Shown here: positions 8,599 through 15,671 of the stretch, piece by piece | How positions within the stretch are numbered: the stretch's first letter is position 1 | Layout of the letters: every line of letters begins with the position of its first letter | Source: Brachybacterium sacelli | GTDB lineage: Bacteria > Actinomycetota > Actinomycetes > Actinomycetales > Dermabacteraceae | DNA length: 64,000 nt | NCBI RefSeq assembly: GCF_017876545.1 | Contig: NZ_JAGIOD010000001.1 | Location: 1,984,001-2,048,000, forward strand | Direction of reading: 5' to 3' | The notes under the pieces: generated by a model | Seen by the model: only the letters and a program-made list of their open reading frames with translations | What the model was told of the DNA's origin: nothing | Databases searched by the model: none | Made by a program: the position numbers and the translations under genes

Positions 8599-9526
8599 AT
8601 GACCAGGAGACGACAGGGGCGACGGGCCGATGTGCCGCCACAGCGGGTGTTCACGCGAGCCGGCCTGCTCAGGATGGGCGTGAGCACGCGTCGTCTGTCC
8701 TCGCCAGAGTTCCGGAGGGTGCTGCCCGGCTGTTACACGGTGAGCGAGGATCTCGCCCCGCTCCGAGACGTTGCACGGGTCGCGCAGAGGCGAGTCGTCC
8801 CCCGGGGGCCTCATCAGCCACGTCACCGCGGCAGAGCTCCTGCGTCTGCCGCTGCCCGGACCGCTGACCTGGGGCGAGGGCGCGCCGGTCCATTGCAGCA
8901 TCGGACCCGAGGCCAAGAGGGCCTCATCGCGTGGCCTCGTCGTCCACGTGCGCAGGAATCGTCGTTCGCTCCTCCATGACGGGATCAGGATCGAGCACCC
9001 GATCAGCGTGCTCCTCGATCTCGCCCCTCTGCTCGCCCATGACGAGCTCGTGGCCTGCGTCGACTCCTTGGGCTCCCGACTCCGCAGGGGTCATCGGCTG
9101 TCCGTGGACGCGGTGCGAACAGCCTGTCACGACGTGCACGCGCCCGGCGTCCGTGCGCTGAGAGCCGCGGTGCGTGAGGCGAGGAACTGGGTCGACTCCC
9201 CACGGGAGACCACCACTCGCCTGATGCTCGTGCGCCGAGGGTATCCGGAGCCCGAGACCAACCGTCCGATCTGCGATCCCGTCACCGGCACGCGGTACTG
9301 GATCGATCTCGCCTATGCGCACTGGAAGATCGCCATCGAATACGACGGCGAGCACCACTTCACCCTTGAGCAGAAGCGCAAGGATCATGGCAAGGACGAG
9401 CTGCTGCACCGTGAGGGATGGTCGGTGCTGCGAATGACCGTGGACGACCATCGGGACCCGCGAAACTTCTTCGCCCTCCTGGATGAGAGCATCCGGTCAG
9501 CGGACACCGCCGATCTCAAGAACTGA
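8599..9526 (+). pseudogene. DUF559 protein with AbiEi-type N-terminus, broken by a frameshift
   Basis: Two overlapping frames make one protein of about 308 residues. The first (from 8599) gives a winged-helix segment like the N-terminus of AbiEi antitoxin-type proteins (VFTRAGLLRMGVSTRRLS; FRRVLPGCYTVSE). The second, up to 9526, gives ISHVTAAELLRLPLP and a DUF559 endonuclease-like domain (IDLAYAHWKIAIEYDGEHHF) of the Vsr-like fold. The switch falls in a C5G5 run at 8799-8808; removing one base restores VVPGGLISHVTAAEL. Either a true mutation or a homopolymer sequencing error. DUF559 proteins are abundant and uncharacterised in actinobacteria. Confidence 0.85.
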
Positions 9527-9567
9527 GGCCGGCAGCGGTCCCGCGACGCGCGATCCGGGAACGCCGG

Positions 9568-9607
9568 TTCCCTCGATCCGCACCATGAGTGAAGCGGATC
9601 GAGGGAA
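9568..9607. repeat. Inverted repeat, copy 2 of 2
   Basis: Perfect 14-bp arms TTCCCTCGATCCGC (9568-9581) and GCGGATCGAGGGAA (9594-9607) with a 12-bp spacer. It sits between the convergent ends of the DUF559 gene and the ferredoxin reductase, so it could end transcription from both sides. Copy 1 is at 8417-8456; together the two bracket the DUF559 gene. Confidence 0.75.
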
Positions 9608-9679
9608 TCGGCGGGTGCATCGCTGCGTGGGGCAGACGTCGGACGGTGTGAGGGCTGGGCGCCGTGCGGTGCGCAGGCC

Positions 9680-11146
9680 TCAGGAGTGGGAGGGCTCCGG
9701 CATGCCGGAGCGGGAGACGGAGACCATCTCCTCGCGCTCGACGACCTTGACGCGGGCACGGGGCTCGCCGTCGGCGTCCACCGCGGCGGCACCGAGGGCC
9801 TTCTCGTGCTCGTCCAGGGACATCCAACCGTCCCAGGTCGTGAACGGCACGCCCTTGTCCTCGAGCAGGCGCAGGATCGCGTCGCCGTCCCGCTCGGGCG
9901 CGGGAGTGAGCGTGCCGGCCTCGATGTCCTCGAGCAGCGAGGTGACCGTCTCGATCGCATCGGACTTGGTGGCGCCGATCAGCCCCACCGGTCCGCGCTT
10001 GATCCAGCCGTTGGCGTACATGCCGGGCACGACCGCGCCGTCGGGTCCCGTGACGCGACCGGCGGCGTTGTGGATCACGCCGCGCTCGGCGTCGTAAGGG
10101 ATGCCGGGCAGCTCGGAGCCGTGGTAGCCGACGGCACGGTAGACCGCGCCCAATTCGTAGTCGACGAACTCGCCGGTGCCCTCGACGCGGCCCTCGTCGT
10201 CCAGGCGGGTGCGCTCGAAGCGCATCCCGGTGACCTTGCCGTCCTCGCCGAGCACCTCGACGGGCCGGTGCCAGAAGTGCATGTGCAGGCGGCGGTTGAC
10301 GGGGCCGCCGTGCTTGTCCGTCGGCTCCTCGCCCGTCTCCTCGCGCTGCTGCTGCTCCTCGAGCCAACCGACGAAAGTCCGGGTGACCTGGTCGGTGCGC
10401 TTGTCCGCCGTGATGACCTCCCACTCGGCGTCGGTGATCTGCTCGACGTCTCGGGGGTCCATGACGACCTGCAGGCCGTGGGGGTGGGCGAGCTCGCGCG
10501 CCTCGAGCGGGGAGAACTTGGTCTGCGCGGGGCCGCGGCGGCCGAAGACGTGCACATCGGTGGTCTTCGCGGCCTGCAGGCCCTCGTGGACATTGGCGGG
10601 GATCTCGGTGCGCAGCAGCTCGTCGGCGCTCTTGGACAGCACCCGCGCCACGTCGAGGGCGACATTGCCGTTGCCGATCACGGCGACCTTCTCGGCGTCG
10701 AGCTCCCAGGTGCGGGGGTAGTCCGGGTTGCCGTCGTACCAGGCGACGAAGTCGGCTGCGCCGTGGGAGCCCTCCAGCTCGATGCCGGGGACGTCGAGGT
10801 CGGCGTCCTTGAGGGCTCCGGTGGCGAAGACGACCGCGTCGTAATGGGCGCGCAAATCCTCCGCCGTGAGATCGGTGCCGAACTCGACGTCACCGAGGAA
10901 ACGGATGTCGCCGCGACCGAGGATGCGGTGCAGGGCCGTGATGATGCCCTTGATCCGCGGATGATCAGGGGCGACACCGTAGCGGATCAGCCCGAACGGC
11001 GTCGGCATGCGGTCGAACAGGTCGATCGAGACCTCGAGCTCCCCGTTCTTGACCTGCGGGGCGCGGAGCAGAGTCTCGGCGGCGTACACACCGGCGGGGC
11101 CGGAACCGATGACGGCCAGGCGGAAGGGCTGCTGGGAGAAGGACAT
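9680..11146 (-). CDS. fprA: Ferredoxin/adrenodoxin-type NADP+ reductase (FprA-like)
   Basis: 488 residues. Moves electrons between NADPH and ferredoxin with FAD, in the cytoplasm. Seen: FAD site VIGSGPAGVYAAE at residues ~13-25, GLIRYGVAPDHPR, NADP site VIGNGNVALDVARVL, FGRRGPAQTKFSP, and the C-terminal FAD contact ANGWIKRGPVGLIGATK. This matches adrenodoxin reductase and mycobacterial FprA. I chose ATG 11146 (MSFSQQPFRLAV) because it starts just before the FAD motif and has a GAGGTGAG ribosome site; an earlier in-frame start at 11239 would add 31 residues unlike the family. A ~60-residue tail follows the conserved region. Confidence 0.93.
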   Translation of the reverse strand: MSFSQQPFRLAVIGSGPAGVYAAETLLRAPQVKNGELEVSIDLFDRMPTPFGLIRYGVAPDHPRIKGIITALHRILGRGDIRFLGDVEFGTDLTAEDLRAHYDAVVFATGALKDADLDVPGIELEGSHGAADFVAWYDGNPDYPRTWELDAEKVAVIGNGNVALDVARVLSKSADELLRTEIPANVHEGLQAAKTTDVHVFGRRGPAQTKFSPLEARELAHPHGLQVVMDPRDVEQITDAEWEVITADKRTDQVTRTFVGWLEEQQQREETGEEPTDKHGGPVNRRLHMHFWHRPVEVLGEDGKVTGMRFERTRLDDEGRVEGTGEFVDYELGAVYRAVGYHGSELPGIPYDAERGVIHNAAGRVTGPDGAVVPGMYANGWIKRGPVGLIGATKSDAIETVTSLLEDIEAGTLTPAPERDGDAILRLLEDKGVPFTTWDGWMSLDEHEKALGAAAVDADGEPRARVKVVEREEMVSVSRSGMPEPSHS

Positions 11147-11421
11147 CTCACCTCGGTCTCGTGGCGCGGAGGCGCCGGGTCGGGTGCGTCGTCGAGCACA
11201 CGCTGATTTCCGCACCACTGTATACGCGAAATTCATCACCGGAACGGTCCGTGTGAGCCGGACTACCCGCTGCTGGCCGAATCAGCTCCGGCTGCAGGGC
11301 GAATGATCCGGTGACCAGCACGTCCGCCCTCTCGTTCATCTCTGTCGATGTGCGTCATACGTCGTCGCACGGATCTCGCGGGGCGCCGCGGCCCAGGATC
11401 CGGGGGTCGCGATGTGGCAGG
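11147..11421. other. Upstream region of the ferredoxin reductase
   Basis: 275 bp with no gene. On the minus strand a good -10 hexamer TATACA (11224-11219) lies ~72 bp before the reductase start; no convincing -35 is seen. The far part borders the stop of the transglutaminase gene and may hold its terminator, but no strong hairpin is evident. Confidence 0.4.
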
Positions 11422-12489
11422 TCATTCCGGGGTGGAGCCCCCGGTGGTCACCGGCACGACGCCGACAGCGACGTCCAGGGTGCTGGTCGCTCCGGGCGGG
11501 CCGACGACGATGCCCTTCAGCGGGGGGACGTCCGCGTAGTCGCGGCCCCAGGCGGTGGTCACGAAGCGCTGGTCGACGAAGGTGCGGTTGGTGGGGTCGA
11601 TGTCCACCCATCCGGTGCCGGGCACCAGCACGCTGAGCCATGCGTGGGAGGCGGCCGAGCCGATCATCTCCCCGGCCGGGCGCGTGCCCAGCGCGCCCTC
11701 GGCCGACGGTGCCGTGCGCAGATACCCCGAGACGTACCGGGCGGCCAGCCCCGCGGCCCGTACGGCGGCCACGCCCACGTGCGAGAAGTCCTGGCACACG
11801 CCGTGACGGGCGGCGAGCACCTCCGCGAGGGTGGAGGTGACGGTGGTGGCGCCGGAGTCATAGGTGAAATCGCTGTGGATCAGGGCGGTGAGCTCGGCCA
11901 GGCATTCGCCGATCGGGCGCTCGGGCGTGAAGACCGCCGCGGAGAGCTCCCGGGCGGCGGCGAGGGCCGGGACCCGCGGGGAGAGATGGACGAAGTCGAT
12001 GCCCTCGGCCGGCAGCAGCTGGCCCCAGTTCTCCGCGGTGCACTGCTCCCAGGGCCGTGACATCGCCTCGGCGGCGTAGCGGCGCACCGAGACGGTCACA
12101 TGGGCGTGGGAGTGCACGTCGAGCCGGTCATGGACGTCGTCGACCAGAAGATATGTCGAGGAGTTCCCGTAGAAGTCGGTGTGCGCGGTCAGCCGGGCCG
12201 GGGAGGGGTCCACGACCACCTCGTGCGAGAGCACCCGCTGGTGCGGGGTGGCGCGGGGCTCGACGTGGGCGCGGCCGTAGTTGCGCGAGACCGGCTTCGC
12301 ATAGCGATAGCTGGTCAGATGGTGGACCCGGTAGTCGACCGCCTCGGCGGCCGCCTCCTCCTCGAGGCGCAGGGGGACCACCGGAGCGGATGGTGCGCCC
12401 GACGCATCGGGGGCGGACTGCTCGTGCAGGGCGCGGGGTGCCGGCTGACCGGAGGGCGTCTCGGGGTGCTCCTGGGGATACTCAGACAT
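11422..12489 (-). CDS. Transglutaminase-like cysteine protease/transferase
   Basis: 355 residues. A ~50-residue variable N-terminus precedes a bacterial transglutaminase N-terminal region (YRVHHLTSYRYAKPV) and a transglutaminase core with an intact triad: Cys232 in GVCQDFSHVG, His282 in ASHAWLSV, Asp298 in DIDPTNR. Predicted cytoplasmic. The ATG overlaps the stop of the upstream ATP-grasp/alpha-E gene by 8 bp, so the two are translationally coupled. This pairing is conserved in many bacteria and was predicted by comparative genomics to make or trim peptide tags; its substrate is unknown. Confidence 0.9.
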   Translation of the reverse strand: MSEYPQEHPETPSGQPAPRALHEQSAPDASGAPSAPVVPLRLEEEAAAEAVDYRVHHLTSYRYAKPVSRNYGRAHVEPRATPHQRVLSHEVVVDPSPARLTAHTDFYGNSSTYLLVDDVHDRLDVHSHAHVTVSVRRYAAEAMSRPWEQCTAENWGQLLPAEGIDFVHLSPRVPALAAARELSAAVFTPERPIGECLAELTALIHSDFTYDSGATTVTSTLAEVLAARHGVCQDFSHVGVAAVRAAGLAARYVSGYLRTAPSAEGALGTRPAGEMIGSAASHAWLSVLVPGTGWVDIDPTNRTFVDQRFVTTAWGRDYADVPPLKGIVVGPPGATSTLDVAVGVVPVTTGGSTPE

Positions 12490-14767
12490 CGCCGACCCCC
12501 CACAGCGAGGTGGACTCGGACGGTCGGAAGTAGCGGCTCTCGAGCGCGCTGGCGAGCTCGCGCAGCGTGGCGATCGCGGCGTCGGCCTCCTCGAGCAGAG
12601 CGGTGGGGGCGCCGTCGGAGGCATCGGCCCCGTCGGCCGGGCGCAGCAGCTCGCGCGGTTCCCAGGCGCCGATCCGTCCGCGCAGCGCCGTCAGCGGGGC
12701 GCGCAGCTCGGGGGAGGGGGTCACCTCCGGCAGCCGGTCGAGCGTCGAGTGCAGCCGGTCCAGCTGGAAGGCGATCGAGCGCGGCAGGGTGGCGTCGCTG
12801 AGCAGCAGCTCCAGCAGCAGCTCGGACTGCACCGCCGCGTGGTACGTGCGGCGGTAGGAGGCCCCGGACTCGGTGATCAGGGCGACCGCGCCGGCGATGC
12901 GGGCCTCGGCCGCGCGGCTGCGGCGCCGACCCAGGGTGGCTCGCAGCAGGGCCAACAGCCCCATGGTCCGCTCGAGCTTCCGCCCGATCTCGGTGAGGTC
13001 CCAGCCGAGATTGCGCGGCATGGAGTCGGCGACCGCGCCCGAGAGGGTGAGGCAGCCGTCGACGATGTCCGTCAGTCCCTGCTCGAGCGGCTGGGAGTCC
13101 TGACCGGCGAGCGTGTGGAAGCGACTTCGCATGCGCGCGATCACCGGCCAGACGTCGTCGGAGATGAGATCACGCAGGGTGCGGGTGGTGTGGGCGAGGG
13201 AGGCGTAGGACTGGGCGAGGGAGCCGGGGCGGCCGACATCGGTCAGCAGGCTCGTGATCTCGGTGCGCACGTCGTCCGGGTCATGGGGGTCCCGGGCGAG
13301 GAATCCGGGATAGGTGGTGGTGACGTCGGTGACCGCGCCCAGCAGCACGGCCTGGGCGGTGCGGGCGGTGGGGCCGTGCTCCGAGCCGAGGTCGTTGGAG
13401 GTGTCCAGCACGGTACGCAACAGACGGGTGGTGGAGTCGACCCGTTCCAGGTAACGGCCGAACCAGAACAGGTCCGAGCCGATCGACCGGGTCATCGCCG
13501 GGTAGGCCGTGAGCACACCGCGGGTCAGCACCGCGGGGACCGCCCCGCTCTGCTCGGCCGCGTCCGGCTCCTCCCCGGGGCCGGCGGGCAGCGCGGAGGT
13601 CTCCGGCACGGTCACCCAGACGTCCTTGAGCGCCTCGGGTCCCTCGTCGTCGGTGAGCGCGACCCCGCCGGGCAGCACCTCGAAGCCGTCCTCGGAGGCG
13701 ACCACCAGCACGCGCAGACGCACCGGCCGCTCGACCAGCTCGTCGCCGCCGTCAGGGTCCATCGACAGCCAGCCCGCACGGCCGCTGGTGGACGCCGGCA
13801 CGGACGGGCGCAGCTGGAGGTCCTCGTGGAGGATCTGACGGCACAGGTCCGGCAGGGCCTCGCGCAGCGCGGGATTCTCCAGCAGGCCCGCCCCGAAGGG
13901 GTTGAGCACCTCCACGTCGCCGCAGCGGGCGGCCTCGATCAGCCCGGTGACGCCGCCGAGCCGGGTGGGCCCCAGGTCGAGGGGGTCCAGCAACTCAGAG
14001 GGCAGCAGACGGATCAGCGCATCGACCGCGTCCCCGGGATCGGCATCGGTGCCCGGAAGGCGGAGGGTCAGGGTGCCGGAGCCGGTGCGCAGATCACCCG
14101 CCGAGACCACGGGAGCTCCCAGCAGGTTCGCGAACCAGCTGTCGTCGAAGGCACGCAGCGGGTCCTCGACGTCGTCGTCGGTGAGCACGACGGTCCGTCC
14201 GGCGCGGCCGTCGGTGCGGGTGCGGTGGTGCAGGGCGGTGCGGACGGAGTCGAAGAAGGGGTGCAGGCGGCGCAGCGCCGTCGCGCGGTACAGCGTCGGG
14301 GCGCAGCGGGAGAGCGCACGACGCACCTCGAGGGTGGTCCCGGCACCGTCCGGCACGTCGACCGCGTCCTCGAGCACCACCCAGGAGCCGTCCTGCGTGC
14401 GGGTGAGAGTGCTGGTCAGGGCGAAGAGGTGGTGGCCGCTGCGGGCGGGGATCCCGATCGCGGAGCGGAGATAGGCGGGGTCCTGCAGGAGCTCGGACAC
14501 CGGGGCGACGTCGGTGCTCAGCACGGTGCGCGGCCCGTAGAGGTCCGCGTACAGGGCGTCCAGCAGCCGCATCCGCTGGACGAGGCCCGTGGAGATCGTC
14601 TCCCAGTCCTCCGGGTCGAGGACGACCGGGACGGGATCGACGACGGGCGGGGCGACGGAGACGTCGGCGGCGATCATCGCGGACGCCGACGTCGCGGCCC
14701 GGCGCCGACCCCGGGGGCCGAGCGCGGTCAGCGCGGCGGCCAGGGCCTGCGGTGGTGCGATGCTCAC
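12482..14767 (-). CDS. Fused circularly permuted ATP-grasp and alpha-E domain protein
   Basis: 761 residues. The N-terminal half matches the DUF404/DUF407 circularly permuted ATP-grasp family (QRMRLLDALYADLYGPR; SWVVLEDAVDVP; VEVLNPFGAGLLENPAL; GFEVLPGGVAL). The C-terminal ~340 residues are an alpha-E domain (SIGSDLFWFGRYLERVDSTT), helical. The ~100-residue segment I expect between the catalytic LCRQIL block and the RLRVLVVA strand is replaced by ~35 residues, so the ATP-binding lysine/glutamate strand may be missing. Starts at GTG 14767, 6 nt after a TACCAT -10 box, suggesting an internal leaderless promoter. Coupled to the transglutaminase downstream. Role: putative peptide-bond synthesis, untested. 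Confidence 0.88.
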   Translation of the reverse strand: MSIAPPQALAAALTALGPRGRRRAATSASAMIAADVSVAPPVVDPVPVVLDPEDWETISTGLVQRMRLLDALYADLYGPRTVLSTDVAPVSELLQDPAYLRSAIGIPARSGHHLFALTSTLTRTQDGSWVVLEDAVDVPDGAGTTLEVRRALSRCAPTLYRATALRRLHPFFDSVRTALHHRTRTDGRAGRTVVLTDDDVEDPLRAFDDSWFANLLGAPVVSAGDLRTGSGTLTLRLPGTDADPGDAVDALIRLLPSELLDPLDLGPTRLGGVTGLIEAARCGDVEVLNPFGAGLLENPALREALPDLCRQILHEDLQLRPSVPASTSGRAGWLSMDPDGGDELVERPVRLRVLVVASEDGFEVLPGGVALTDDEGPEALKDVWVTVPETSALPAGPGEEPDAAEQSGAVPAVLTRGVLTAYPAMTRSIGSDLFWFGRYLERVDSTTRLLRTVLDTSNDLGSEHGPTARTAQAVLLGAVTDVTTTYPGFLARDPHDPDDVRTEITSLLTDVGRPGSLAQSYASLAHTTRTLRDLISDDVWPVIARMRSRFHTLAGQDSQPLEQGLTDIVDGCLTLSGAVADSMPRNLGWDLTEIGRKLERTMGLLALLRATLGRRRSRAAEARIAGAVALITESGASYRRTYHAAVQSELLLELLLSDATLPRSIAFQLDRLHSTLDRLPEVTPSPELRAPLTALRGRIGAWEPRELLRPADGADASDGAPTALLEEADAAIATLRELASALESRYFRPSESTSLWGVGDV

Positions 14768-14803
14768 CGCACCATGGTAGGCACCTTGGTCCCGCGAGCG
14801 CGC

Positions 14804-15481
14804 TCAGGAGGAGGTGACCACCGGCATCCCCTCGGAGGGCTGGACCACCACGAAGCCCGGCCCGTGGAAGCCGAGCTGGAAGGACTCTCCGGAGCCGCGC
14901 CCGACCAGCGAACTCATCTTGAAGTCGTTCTTGATCTGCGGCTGGAGGTTCGCCGACCAGCACACCGCGGCCTGGGGGTCGACGAAGGTGGGCTGGCGGG
15001 AGCAGTCCAGCAGCATGGGCGGCCCGTCGGAGGTGACGGCGACCATCCCCTGGCCCTGCAGGAACAGGTTGAACAGTCCGCCGGCCATGAATCCCGCACC
15101 GCCGAGGGACTTGATGTCCCACTGGATGGAGCCGTCGAAGGCGAGCATGTTCTTCGTGTTCAGGGTGAGGGCCTCGCCCTCGAGCTGGATCAGGAAGATC
15201 TCGTCGGCCTGGTGGGCGTAGAAGATCTCGCCCTGGCCGGTGGTGCGCATCATGTTGCCGCCCTCACCCGTGGCCATCTTCTTCAGCAGCTTCATGCCGC
15301 CGCCGGAGCCCTGGTAGGCGAAGTCCATCTGCCCCTGGTAGGCGACCATCGCGCCGGCAGCGGAGACGATCTCGGGGGCCTGCGGGGTCAGCGAGCAGCG
15401 CAGCAGCTTGGAGGACTGCAGGGCCCACCTGTCGGTGGTCTGCCGTTCCTGGTTCGCCGCGTCGAACAGATTGGAGCGCAT
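14804..15481 (-). CDS. AIM24 family protein
   Basis: 225 residues, a beta-rich AIM24 domain across nearly the whole length (SSKLLRCSLTP; GEIFYAHQADEIFLIQLEGE; LFNLFLQGQGMVAVTSDG). AIM24 proteins are named from a yeast mitochondrial factor; their bacterial role is unknown. The start at 15481 has a GAGGA site; the earlier in-frame start at 15535 adds 18 residues not like the family. Its stop is 36 bp before the ATP-grasp/alpha-E gene on the same strand, so it may be the first gene of that operon. It is divergent from the Ser/Thr kinase. Confidence 0.9.
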   Translation of the reverse strand: MRSNLFDAANQERQTTDRWALQSSKLLRCSLTPQAPEIVSAAGAMVAYQGQMDFAYQGSGGGMKLLKKMATGEGGNMMRTTGQGEIFYAHQADEIFLIQLEGEALTLNTKNMLAFDGSIQWDIKSLGGAGFMAGGLFNLFLQGQGMVAVTSDGPPMLLDCSRQPTFVDPQAAVCWSANLQPQIKNDFKMSSLVGRGSGESFQLGFHGPGFVVVQPSEGMPVVTSS

Positions 15482-15659
15482 GGAGGCCCATTCCTCTCGG
15501 GTGCCCGGTCCGGCCCGGGTCGCCGCGGCACCCACCGCGCCGCACCCGCGATGGTCTCACGACCTTGCGCAGGCTCGGGAGAGGTGGCGAGCGCGGAATC
15601 GGCGTGGAGGCTGTGGGGGAGCGGTGAAGCCGGGGCCTCGGCGGCGGCGGCGGGCCTCG

Positions 15660-15665
15660 TAGCAT
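15660..15665 (+). promoter_or_regulatory. -10 box of a probable leaderless kinase transcript
   Basis: TAGCAT ends 6 nt before ATG 15672, with no Shine-Dalgarno sequence in between. This spacing is the signature of leaderless mRNAs in actinobacteria, and decides ATG 15672 over the GTG at 15666. Confidence 0.5.
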
Positions 15666-15671
15666 GTGCTC

